The notes below the pieces were generated by a model. The model searched no databases. It had not been told where the DNA came from and was given only the letters and a program-made list of their open reading frames with translations. Made by a program: the position numbers and the translations under genes. From positions 1-14,569 of the forward strand of contig JANQTT010000068.1 in assembly GCA_030731565.1 (NCBI GenBank): DNA of 14,569 nucleotides. The letters are read 5' to 3'. Positions 8,106 to 14,569 of this stretch are shown here, piece by piece (position 1 is the first letter of the stretch; each line of letters begins with the position of its first letter). The stretch is from Rickettsiaceae bacterium (lineage in GTDB: Bacteria; Pseudomonadota; Alphaproteobacteria; Rickettsiales; Rickettsiaceae).

Positions 8106-8113
8106 GTGAAACA
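8098..8113. promoter_or_regulatory. parS: parS site overlapping the mnmG start codon
   Basis: TTTTTCACGTGAAACA matches the consensus TGTTTCACGTGAAACA at 15 of 16 positions. On the minus strand the GTG of CACGTG is the mnmG start codon. With the site at 6201-6216 it brackets the mnmG gene, about 1.9 kb apart. Confidence 0.87.
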
Positions 8114-8127
8114 GTTATTTTAAAGTT

Positions 8128-8550
8128 TTAGGCTAGTATCTCGCTTTTATCAAAGAAAAATTCTATTTCTCTTTTTGCGCTTTCTAAGCTATCTGAACCA
8201 TGAATGCTATTTGCTTCTATATTTTTAGCAAAATCTTTCCTTATCGTTCCAATTTTAGCATCTTCTGGATTAGTTGCGCCCATTATTTCTCTATTTTTAA
8301 GCACGGCGTTTTCACCTTTTAGAACTTGCAAAACCACTGGAGCCGATGTCATGTAAGAAATCAGACTACCAAAAAAAGGTCTTTCACTATGTTCAGCATA
8401 GAATTTTTTCGCTTGGTCTTCTGATAGATGAACCATTTTCTGAGCAACTATTTTTAAGCCTGCTGTTTCCAGGTATGAATTAATTTTCCCAGTTAGATTT
8501 CTTTCAGTTGCATCTGGTTTGATTATTGAGAAAGTATATTCAATTGACAT
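8128..8550 (-). CDS. ndk: Nucleoside diphosphate kinase
   Basis: This 140-residue cytosolic kinase transfers the gamma phosphate from ATP to other (d)NDPs through a phosphohistidine. The family start [13 protein letters not shown] (2-14) carries the nucleotide-binding lysine. [15 protein letters not shown] (59-73), the [14 protein letters not shown] loop (91-104) and the catalytic NSIHGSDS (114-121) with His117 are all present, at the usual length. The ATG has an AAAGG ribosome site about 8 bases upstream. It is the first gene of the ndk-mnmG-rsmG-parA-parB-tal operon, with a good promoter upstream. Confidence 0.97.
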   Translation of the reverse strand: MSIEYTFSIIKPDATERNLTGKINSYLETAGLKIVAQKMVHLSEDQAKKFYAEHSERPFFGSLISYMTSAPVVLQVLKGENAVLKNREIMGATNPEDAKIGTIRKDFAKNIEANSIHGSDSLESAKREIEFFFDKSEILA

Positions 8551-8583
8551 ACGTAAACCTTTGTTAATTAATTAAGTGAGTTA

Positions 8584-8612
8584 TTTATATGGATTTTAAT
8601 CAATTTTTGCAA
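8584..8612 (-). promoter_or_regulatory. Sigma-70-type promoter of the ndk-par operon
   Basis: On the minus strand TTGCAA (8612-8607) and TATAAA (8589-8584) are spaced by exactly 17 bases, with an expected start near 8577 and a leader of about 27 bases before ndk. The hexamers and spacing are identical to those of the tRNA-Glu promoter at 1287-1315. The rest of the 8551-8713 spacer is very AT-rich with no gene. Confidence 0.68.
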
Positions 8613-8713
8613 GCTTTTTCTGCATTTTCTTAGCATAAACTAACTTAATGTTAATAATTATAATTAGCTTTAATAATATTATGTATAATATACTTAATCA
8701 TAGCACAATTGCT

Positions 8714-10168
8714 TTACTGAACATTTTCTGAAACCCACTCTAATTTCTTTTGGTCGAATCTAATTAATCTTGGTTTTGTATCGATACTATCAAACGTTAT
8801 ATCCTGCATTAAATCTTTATGTGCAGATATAAAACCCCTGTCTGGAGCAAAGGACGGATAATATGGCTGAAAATTGCGGTATACAATATTTATATATTTA
8901 TCCGCGATAGCTTTGTTAGTGGCTAATATTAATTCTGATAAATTATTAACCGCTGTACCGTTTAATGATTTTATCCAGAGCCTGTAAACACTTTTATAAT
9001 CCTGGGTAAACATTTCGGGTACACTACTAAAGCTGCTACCGGTCTGTACATTCGCAAGTGCAACGCTACCTATTGGTATACCTGATTTTGATGATACAAA
9101 ATCATCAGCTTCAAAAAACAAACCCCCGGCAAAATCTAACATTTTAGAAATTTTATTTTTCTCAATATCATACAGTTTTATAACTTTATTAAGTTTTTTT
9201 CCTTCTCTAATAATAGTGAGAGATATTTTATTGGATTGTGCATTATTCATTCCAAGGTCTAAGACCGTTAGATCAGCAGCAATTTTTTTACCATCAATTT
9301 CCCATAATATATCACCGGGTTTTAATATTGACCCTGCTGTTCCTCCAGGTAGTAATGAGTGTACGACAATAGCACGATTTCTTGAATCCGGAAACTCTTC
9401 TACATATTTTTCCATTTCGGCTTTGTCAAAGCCCCTATGCTTTACAGCTTTGTCTAAAGAATATAAAGATGTAATTACCCCGATGTGATTTCTAGTCGGC
9501 ACAATCTTTTTTGCCTTTAATTCACTCAATATATGCTGTACATACGACCCTTTTAAAGCAATCGCATGGGTTTTTCCGCCTCCGTATAAGACCCCAATCG
9601 CTTTATTCTCTAGGTTTAATACCGGTGATCCACTTGCTCCCCCGGCTGAATTCATATTAATTACATATGATCCTTGCGGCATATCACCATTTATGTCATA
9701 TAAATCTGACAAATATCCGCTATGGAAAGAGAACCCCAACCCTTCTGTATTTCCAACAATAAACACATCAGTTCCAAGCTTTGGCATTTCGCTTGTAAAA
9801 TCAATAGATTCAACTGCTTCTGGGAAGTCTGCGGGATTCACTTTTAGTATAGCAAAATCCGCATACATATCATAATAAACTACTTTCCCCTCAGCTTGTT
9901 TGCCATTATGAAAAGTAATGAAATATGTACCAACACTAGCTCTTCCAACTACATGATTATTAGTAACTAAATAACCATCTTGGCTGTCAACAATGAAGCC
10001 AGTTCCAGACCAACTACCGGTATTTTGATAAGCTGATACTGGAACTCTACTATCTATAGTAACTATCGCTTTCCTAATTTTGTCTAAATCTTTTATTTTA
10101 TCGTTTGCAATCGCGTTTAGGTCAATAAAAAATACTATAACTGCAAAAACTTTTAAAATTTTTAACAT
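8714..10168 (-). CDS. Secreted HtrA/Deg-like trypsin-fold serine protease with PDZ region
   Basis: From the ATG at 10168 the protein has 484 residues. The frame runs further upstream only to a TTG, and this ATG gives a proper Sec signal peptide (LysLeuLys-rich start, hydrophobic 7-17, AIA|ND cleavage near 21), so I chose it. The trypsin-like domain shows WSGTGFIVDS, His72 in TNNHVVGRA, Asp104 in YADFAILKV and the nucleophile Ser179 in GGASGSPVLN. A PDZ domain (about 229-332) includes LKPGDILWEIDGKKI (282-296). The C-terminal third contains a second PDZ-like stretch (WIKSLNGTAVNNLSELI) without a clear carboxylate-binding loop. It is likely periplasmic and degrades or refolds damaged envelope proteins. 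The nucleophile motif GxSGSP departs from the GNSGGP usual in DegP. It is divergent from dnaK and shares its control region, which fits a stress role. Not clearly orthologous to degP, so no symbol is given. Confidence 0.88.
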   Translation of the reverse strand: MLKILKVFAVIVFFIDLNAIANDKIKDLDKIRKAIVTIDSRVPVSAYQNTGSWSGTGFIVDSQDGYLVTNNHVVGRASVGTYFITFHNGKQAEGKVVYYDMYADFAILKVNPADFPEAVESIDFTSEMPKLGTDVFIVGNTEGLGFSFHSGYLSDLYDINGDMPQGSYVINMNSAGGASGSPVLNLENKAIGVLYGGGKTHAIALKGSYVQHILSELKAKKIVPTRNHIGVITSLYSLDKAVKHRGFDKAEMEKYVEEFPDSRNRAIVVHSLLPGGTAGSILKPGDILWEIDGKKIAADLTVLDLGMNNAQSNKISLTIIREGKKLNKVIKLYDIEKNKISKMLDFAGGLFFEADDFVSSKSGIPIGSVALANVQTGSSFSSVPEMFTQDYKSVYRLWIKSLNGTAVNNLSELILATNKAIADKYINIVYRNFQPYYPSFAPDRGFISAHKDLMQDITFDSIDTKPRLIRFDQKKLEWVSENVQ

Positions 10169-10184
10169 TTTCTTGCTCTGAGGT

Positions 10185-10213
10185 CTTGTAAATGAAATAT
10201 TAAATCCTATATG
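10185..10213 (+). promoter_or_regulatory. Heat-shock (sigma-32/RpoH) promoter of dnaK
   Basis: CTTG (10185-10188) and CCTATATG (10206-10213) are separated by 17 bases. This matches the alphaproteobacterial RpoH consensus, CTTG, 17-18 bases, CYTATNT. The expected start is near 10220, giving a leader of about 70 bases before dnaK, whose ribosome site AAGAGG is at 10276-10281. On the other strand a CTTG at 10236-10233 lies 19 bases from CATATAGG, the reverse of the same -10, so the protease gene may share it. Confidence 0.7.
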
Positions 10214-10288
10214 AACATACATAAGTTGATTACAAGAGCAGATTATAACTCTTAAGTCAATAAACAATTTTTTATAAGAGGTTTTTAT

Positions 10289-12205
10289 ATGGGAAGAATT
10301 ATAGGAATAGACTTAGGTACCACTAATTCGTGCGTTGCCGTTATGGATGGAAAAGAGCCTAAAGTTTTGGCCAATGCGGAAGGTGAAAGAACCACAGCTT
10401 CTATGGTAGCGTTTGTAGAAGGCGGAGAAAAGTTAGTAGGGCAACCTGCAAAAAGGCAAGCTGTAACTAATCCACACAATACATTATTTGCAATTAAAAG
10501 GTTGATTGGCCGCAATTTTGATGATCCAACTGTAAAAAAAGATAAGGAAATGGTGCCTTATAAAATTGTAAAATCTGATAGTGGTGACGCTTGGGTTGAG
10601 GTAGAAGGCAAAAAATATTCACCAAGCCAAATTAGTGCATACGTTTTACAAAAAATGAAAGAAACTGCTGAGAATTATCTTGGCGAAAAAGTTACTCAGG
10701 CTGTAATTACTGTACCTGCATACTTTAATGATGCTCAAAGACAAGCAACAAAAGATGCGGGTAAAATTGCTGGTTTAGAAGTAAAGCGTATTATTAATGA
10801 ACCAACAGCAGCCGCGCTAGCTTACGGGTTTGACAAAACTGAAAATAAAACAATTGCAGTATATGACCTTGGTGGCGGTACGTTTGACATATCTATTCTT
10901 GAAATAGGTGATGGCGTGTTTGAGGTAAAAGATACTAATGGGGATACATTCCTAGGTGGTGAAGATTTCGACATGAAAGTTTTGGATTACTTAATAGACG
11001 AATTTAAGAAAGAAACATCAGTTGATTTAAAAAATGATCCGCTAGCCCTGCAAAGATTAAAAGAAGCTGCAGAAAAGGCTAAAAAAGAGTTATCCACTAC
11101 TCAACAAACTGATATTAATTTACCTTATATCACAGCTGATGCAACTGGTCCTAAGCATATGAATATTAAGCTCACAAGGTCTAAGCTAGAAGCCTTAGTA
11201 GGGGACTTAATTGAACGTAGTATAGAACCTTGCAAAAAAGCACTGAAAGATGCTGGCATTAAAGCTTCTGAAATTGATGAAGTAATCCTGGTTGGTGGAA
11301 TGACCAGAATGCCAAAAGTTATTGAGAAAGTAAAAGAGTTCTTTGGACGTGAACCACATAAAGGCGTTAATCCTGATGAAGTCGTAGCCCTTGGCGCTGC
11401 AATTCAGGGTGGCGTTCTGCAAGGTGATGTTAAAGATGTATTGCTTCTTGATGTTACTCCTTTATCACTCGGTATTGAAACTTTAGGAGGAGTTTTTACT
11501 CGTTTGATTGATAGAAACACAACAATTCCTGCAAAGAAGAGTCAGGTATTTTCTACGGCTGAAGATAATCAGCACGCAGTGACAATCAGAGTATTCCAGG
11601 GAGAACGTGAACTCGCTGCGCATAATAAGCTGCTTGGTCAATTTAATTTAGAAGGAATACCACCTTCTCCGCGTGGAATGCCTCAAATTGAAGTAACGTT
11701 TGATATTGACGTTAACGGCATAGTGCACGTATCTGCTAAAGATAAAGCTAGCGGCAAAGAGCAAAAAGTCACTATCCAGGCATCCGGAGGTCTTAAAGAT
11801 AATGAGATTGAAGAGATGATTAAGGATGCAGAAAAGAATGCATCTGAGGATAAAAAACGCAAAGAATCTATCGAGGCTAAGAATAAGGCTGATGCTTTAA
11901 TTTATTCGACTGAAAAGAGCTTAAAGGATAATGCTGATAAAATCCCTGAAGCTGATAAGAAAAATGTTGAAGATGCTATAGCTGAACTTAAAAAAGCAAT
12001 GGAAAACGAAGACGACATTGAGCAAATTAATGCAAAAACAGAAAACTTAGCTGCAGCCAGCATGAAAATCGGTGAAGCTATGTATGGTTCTGCAGCTGAG
12101 GCAGAAAGCAGTACTCCAGGATCAGGGCAGAAAGAGGCTACTGATAGCTCTGCTGATGCAAAAGTTGTTGACGGCGAGTATAAAGACATAAGCGATAATA
12201 AATAG
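10289..12205 (+). CDS. dnaK: Molecular chaperone DnaK (Hsp70)
   Basis: This 638-residue chaperone is full length for the family. It binds exposed hydrophobic peptide segments in an ATP-controlled cycle driven by DnaJ and GrpE. The ATPase domain starts [18 protein letters not shown] (4-21). [30 protein letters not shown], the phosphate loop [12 protein letters not shown] and [10 protein letters not shown] follow. The interdomain linker is [16 protein letters not shown], then the substrate-binding domain and an alanine/lysine-rich helical lid. The C-terminus ends [13 protein letters not shown], differing slightly from the EEVKDKK end of E. coli. The ATG follows AAGAGG at 7 bases. It is under an apparent heat-shock promoter and is followed by a large hairpin and then dnaJ. 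Confidence 0.98.
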   Translation: MGRIIGIDLGTTNSCVAVMDGKEPKVLANAEGERTTASMVAFVEGGEKLVGQPAKRQAVTNPHNTLFAIKRLIGRNFDDPTVKKDKEMVPYKIVKSDSGDAWVEVEGKKYSPSQISAYVLQKMKETAENYLGEKVTQAVITVPAYFNDAQRQATKDAGKIAGLEVKRIINEPTAAALAYGFDKTENKTIAVYDLGGGTFDISILEIGDGVFEVKDTNGDTFLGGEDFDMKVLDYLIDEFKKETSVDLKNDPLALQRLKEAAEKAKKELSTTQQTDINLPYITADATGPKHMNIKLTRSKLEALVGDLIERSIEPCKKALKDAGIKASEIDEVILVGGMTRMPKVIEKVKEFFGREPHKGVNPDEVVALGAAIQGGVLQGDVKDVLLLDVTPLSLGIETLGGVFTRLIDRNTTIPAKKSQVFSTAEDNQHAVTIRVFQGERELAAHNKLLGQFNLEGIPPSPRGMPQIEVTFDIDVNGIVHVSAKDKASGKEQKVTIQASGGLKDNEIEEMIKDAEKNASEDKKRKESIEAKNKADALIYSTEKSLKDNADKIPEADKKNVEDAIAELKKAMENEDDIEQINAKTENLAAASMKIGEAMYGSAAEAESSTPGSGQKEATDSSADAKVVDGEYKDISDNK

Positions 12206-12208
12206 TTC

Positions 12209-12249
12209 AATTGCCAGGTAGTAGTATATATAGCTATTACCTGGCAATT
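12209..12249 (+). terminator. Long hairpin between dnaK and dnaJ
   Basis: AATTGCCAGGTAGTAG (12209-12224) pairs with 12234-12249 over 16 bp with a single G-U pair and a 9-base loop. It starts 4 bases after the dnaK stop. There is no T run on either side, so it may be a partial terminator, an RNA-processing site or a 3'-end stabiliser. I see no convincing separate dnaJ promoter in the following 70 bases. Confidence 0.7.
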
Positions 12250-12319
12250 AACATAAAATCTTTGAGGTTAATATACTATTAGAAAATAAGCCTAATTCAA
12301 CTTAATTTACTATAAAGCA

Positions 12320-13471
12320 ATGTCAAAAAAAGATTATTACGATGTCCTTGGAATTTCACGTTCTGCTAGCTCGCAAGATATCAAAAAAGCCTATTTAAAA
12401 CTAGCTAAGGAATATCATCCAGACAAAAATAGTGATGATCCAGATGCTGAAAAAAAGTTCAAAGAACTTAGCGAAGCATATGATGTTTTAAAGGACGAGC
12501 AAAAAAAAGCCGCTTACGATAGGTTCGGCCATGGAGCATTTGAAAATGGAAGAGCTGGACCAGGCGGTGGTGGTTTTGGTGGCTTTAGCAATCAAGGCGG
12601 TTTTGCTGGAGCTGATATGAACGATATATTCGGCGACTTCTTTAGTGATTTTATGGGAGGCGGTAGGAGAGCGAGAGCTAAATCACCGCAAGTCAGAGGC
12701 TCAGATTTAAAGTATAACTTTGAGATAAGTTTAGAAGATGCCTTTAAAGGTCTTGATCGGAAAATAAACTTTACAACAGAAGTAAAATGCGCACCCTGTG
12801 AAGGTTATGGAACTAAAGACAAAACAAGCACAAACACTTGCCCACAATGTGGCGGCGCTGGTGCTGTAAGGATGCAGCAAGGATTTTTTGCCGTTGAACA
12901 AACCTGTAATAAATGTAATGGTTCTGGAAATGTAATTAAAAACCCATGCAGTACTTGCCATGGGCAAGGAAGATATGCAAAACAAAAACATTTAATGGTC
13001 AATATTCCAGCAGGAATAGAAAACAATACAAGAATTAGAATTGCTGGAGAAGGAGAGGCTGGTATTCGCGGCGGTTCTCCGGGCGACCTTTATTTATTCG
13101 TTTCCGTAAAGCCCCATGATATATACCAAGTTGATGGCGCTGATTTGCATTTCAAATTACCTCTTAGCTTTACAAAAGCTGCTCTAGGTGGCGAGGTCCT
13201 TGTTCCACTAATTGACGGTTCTAAAGTAAAACTTAAAATACCGGCTGGCACCGAAACTGGAGATCGGGTTCGATTAAAAGAAAAAGGTATGTCAAAAGTT
13301 AGATCATCAGCAAGAGGAGATCTATACGCTCATGCATATATCCATACTCCAAAGAAGCTAACTAAGAAACAGAGAGAGTTATTAGAGGAACTAGATAAAG
13401 AACTAGGTGAAGTAGATGCAAACTATAAAGACGAAGGGTTTTTCTCTCGGATGAAAAATATGTGGTCTTAG
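12320..13471 (+). CDS. dnaJ: Co-chaperone DnaJ (Hsp40, type I)
   Basis: This 383-residue protein delivers substrates to DnaK and stimulates its ATPase. It has all domains of a type I J-protein. The J-domain (1-70) has the HPD tripeptide at 33-35. The Gly/Phe-rich stretch (about 76-115) contains [10 protein letters not shown]. Four zinc-binding CxxCxGxG repeats follow: CAPCEGYG (157-164), CPQCGGAG (174-181), CNKCNGSG (196-203) and CSTCHGQG (210-217). The beta-rich substrate-binding and C-terminal dimerisation domains complete it. The ATG start is the standard N-terminus [10 protein letters not shown]; only a weak AAAG ribosome site is visible, so translation may be modest relative to dnaK. The 114-base spacer to dnaK holds a large hairpin. 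The two genes are probably co-transcribed from the heat-shock promoter. Confidence 0.97.
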   Translation: MSKKDYYDVLGISRSASSQDIKKAYLKLAKEYHPDKNSDDPDAEKKFKELSEAYDVLKDEQKKAAYDRFGHGAFENGRAGPGGGGFGGFSNQGGFAGADMNDIFGDFFSDFMGGGRRARAKSPQVRGSDLKYNFEISLEDAFKGLDRKINFTTEVKCAPCEGYGTKDKTSTNTCPQCGGAGAVRMQQGFFAVEQTCNKCNGSGNVIKNPCSTCHGQGRYAKQKHLMVNIPAGIENNTRIRIAGEGEAGIRGGSPGDLYLFVSVKPHDIYQVDGADLHFKLPLSFTKAALGGEVLVPLIDGSKVKLKIPAGTETGDRVRLKEKGMSKVRSSARGDLYAHAYIHTPKKLTKKQRELLEELDKELGEVDANYKDEGFFSRMKNMWS

Positions 13472-13504
13472 GCTTAAAGAAAATAATTTAGTTAATTCTA
13501 TTGC

Positions 13505-13738
13505 CTCCCAGCTGGGAGTGTTCATTATAGATAGACAGCATAATTAATTTCTTTCGCTGTTTGCCCCAAGCTATCCCCGCCGGTCATCCTGAACTTGTTT
13601 GGAGGATCTAAAGAGGACGCGCTATATTGCGATTAAAAAAGATCCTCCAAACAAGTTCAGGATGACCATAGAGGGAAGTTCAGAATTATACGAAGCTTTA
13701 GGTCTTATCTATCTATAATGAACTCTCCCTTCCAGCTT
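13505..13738. repeat. Large outer inverted repeat downstream of dnaJ
   Basis: The segment starting AGCTGGGAGTG at 13510 and reading TTCATTATAGATAGA recurs in inverted orientation ending about 13736 (TCTATCTATAATGAACTCTC to CCAGCT), with small gaps. A perfect 14-base palindrome CTCCCAGCTGGGAG (13505-13518) marks the left end. The structure encloses the perfect 28-bp hairpin described separately and has no ORF. The outer arms differ in sequence from those at 99-127/250-278, although the inner core is the same repeat family. It begins 34 bases past the dnaJ stop and could end that transcript. Confidence 0.75.
13582..13667. repeat. Perfect 28-bp hairpin repeat of the GAACTTGTTT family
   Basis: Arms 13582-13609 and 13640-13667 are exact inverted copies, 28 of 28, with a 30-base loop. 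Each arm holds GGTCATCCTGAACTTGTTT then GGAGGATCT. The motif is shared with the imperfect copy at 154-220. The perfect pairing suggests recent insertion, gene conversion between the arms, or selection for the hairpin. Confidence 0.9.
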
Positions 13739-13804
13739 CAAGGGTTTATCTTGAGTTCTGAATATAAATCTTATATTCTAGCTAAACTATAGTATTATAG
13801 TTAT

Positions 13805-13895
13805 TCAATTTGAATTTGGGTTTTAGAGCGAGGAGTCGAGAACCTATATCTAATAGGTAAGCAACGAGCAACGACGTGCCTTAAGTTCAAAGTGG
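13805..13895. repeat. Diverged copy of the GCGAGGAG palindromic element
   Basis: The core GAGCGAGGAGTCGAGAACC, then TAATAGGTAAGC and AACGAGCAACGACGT, follows the same plan as the centre of the element at 3234-3289. The flanking arms (TTTGAATTTGGG and CCTTAAGTTCAAA) are only weakly inverted, so this is an older or different subtype. It ends about 35 bases before the TatB-like start. Two further small palindromes, GAATATAA-ATC-TTATATTC (13760-13778) and AACTATA-GTAT-TATAGTT (13785-13802), precede it. The spacer from 13472 to 13930 has no gene. Confidence 0.7.
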
Positions 13896-13930
13896 AAACG
13901 GTACCTTGAGTTTAACAATCTAAATTTTAT

Positions 13931-14266
13931 ATGTCTATTTTTGAATTATTGGTAGTATTGATTGTAGCTTTGTTAGTTGTTAAGCCCGAAGACATACCGC
14001 AAATAATAAAAAAGCTAAAAGAATTTCGTGCATTCGTAACCAACACGAAAGAAGAAATATTTGCACATTTTGATCCGGATATAAATAAAACCAATAAGAA
14101 CTCCTCTGAAAATTTAGATATGCAAATGGAGCAAATGAATTTTTACCTTGAGAAAATAAGTGACCTAGGTTCTGAATATAAAGGTGAATATTCGCTTGAA
14201 TCAGTTAAAGAACATTATCGCAAACTAATGAACCAAAAAATCAGTGATGAATTGAAGAAGAAATAA
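13931..14266 (+). CDS. tatB: TatB-like Sec-independent translocase subunit
   Basis: This 111-residue protein has one N-terminal membrane segment followed by a charged amphipathic and coiled region, the plan of TatB, which with TatC recognises twin-arginine signal peptides. MSIFELLVVLIVALLVVKPEDIPQIIKKLKEF (1-32) fits the TatB pattern: Glu5 in the membrane segment start, ELLVV, then the PE-x-I-P hinge at 19-23. The glycine of the usual G-P hinge is Lys18. The rest (about 33-111) is charged, predicted helical (EQMNFYLEKISDLGSEY), with a KKK end. The ATG is the only possible start, since the frame is closed upstream and no earlier ATG exists. No Shine-Dalgarno is seen. tatC is not next to it. 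It could alternatively be a Rickettsiales-specific protein that merely resembles TatB. Confidence 0.68.
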   Translation: MSIFELLVVLIVALLVVKPEDIPQIIKKLKEFRAFVTNTKEEIFAHFDPDINKTNKNSSENLDMQMEQMNFYLEKISDLGSEYKGEYSLESVKEHYRKLMNQKISDELKKK

Positions 14267-14569
14267 ATTTGGCGCACAAAGGCAATAGATGCAAGGAATA
14301 CAGAGGTGCCTTCATAGAAGAAGATAGTCATTTAAAACACGAGCTTAAAAAACGCTTAAAAGTAATATATTAAATCACATTGAATTAGGAATATTTTCTA
14401 ATGTATCTTTTACAATTTAGGTGTGAGTTTCATAGACATGGTTTCAATAAAATAGTGCTATCGCATCACCTATTTCCATAAGTTCACTCATCATAAAAAA
14501 ATCCATAACAGGATTTTGTGAGTCAATCATTTAGTTTGTGTAAGTTGTAAATTTTTGCTCTATCAAATC
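14267..14569. other. Spacer with no convincing gene
   Basis: I see no RNA gene or recognisable protein here. A 34-codon frame with a TTG start (14269-14373, plus) ends with SHLKHELKKRLKVIY, which faintly recalls the start of TatC but stops there. A 28-codon minus-strand frame (14444-14530) starts MIDSQNPVMDFFMMSELM and is not recognised. An AT-rich short inverted repeat, AAATCC / GGATTT, lies around 14498-14517. These may be gene debris or chance. Confidence 0.4.

Noticed and set aside
8551..8713. Replication origin in the AT-rich spacer by the par operon
   Set aside because: No DnaA-box cluster (TTATCCACA-like) is visible; AT-richness alone is normal for spacers here.
10169..10267. 33-codon N-terminal extension of the serine protease
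   Set aside because: It starts at TTG, contains no ribosome site, covers the control region shared with dnaK and would bury the signal peptide.
11902..12210. 102-codon frame antisense to the 3' end of dnaK, and similar long antisense frames in ettA, dnaJ and the protease
   Set aside because: They mirror the codon bias of the real genes, lack ribosome sites and carry no recognisable domain.
14498..14517. Intrinsic terminator on the minus strand
   Set aside because: The 6-bp stem has only two GC pairs and no gene upstream that would need it.

Overview
The window looks like part of the chromosome of an obligate intracellular alphaproteobacterium of the order Rickettsiales, most likely family Rickettsiaceae (the Rickettsia / 'Candidatus Megaira' neighbourhood). 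This is inferred from four things: low GC content, the gene string ndk-mnmG-rsmG-parA-parB, scattered rather than clustered tat genes, and dispersed palindromic repeats in the spacers, one family of which carries GTCATCCTGAACTTGTTT arms. I recognise the families by sequence motifs; no database was searched.

Left part (1-1508). A nested inverted repeat (84-285) is followed by minus-strand tatA (58 aa, Tat translocase pore subunit). Next come a small TraD-family conjugation protein with its own hairpin terminator and a tRNA-Glu(UUC) gene with a near-consensus promoter. The lone traD lies just past the 3' end of the tRNA gene, the usual landing side of integrative elements, and is probably a relic of a Rickettsiales conjugative element.

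Central part (1471-8612, all minus strand). ndk, mnmG, rsmG, parA, parB and a transaldolase-family gene form one tight operon with spacings of 3 to 22 bases, driven by a TTGCAA-N17-TATAAA promoter upstream of ndk. A palindromic element sits exactly at the transaldolase stop codon, followed by ettA and a terminator hairpin. Two near-perfect parS sites lie inside the operon. One is in the rsmG coding sequence; the other contains the GTG start codon of mnmG. The ParABS segregation system and its targets are therefore physically together, as often seen near origins. EttA carries an unusual Asp in place of the first catalytic Glu.

Right part (8714-14569). A secreted HtrA/Deg-like serine protease is divergent from dnaK. 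The shared spacer contains a strong match to the alphaproteobacterial heat-shock sigma-32 promoter. dnaK is followed by a long hairpin and then dnaJ. A 459-base spacer then holds a perfect 28-bp hairpin nested in a larger inverted repeat, plus a diverged copy of the palindromic element seen near ettA. This leads into a small TatB-like gene. The last 300 bases show no convincing gene.

Together the window holds housekeeping functions (segregation, tRNA modification, 16S rRNA methylation, nucleotide balance, ribosome energy sensing, protein folding and quality control, Tat export) decorated with repeats and one mobile-element relic. I see no complete novel multi-gene system. The most interesting points are the EttA active-site change, the parS/start-codon overlap, the nested palindromes, the shared dnaK/protease control region and the divergent TatB.
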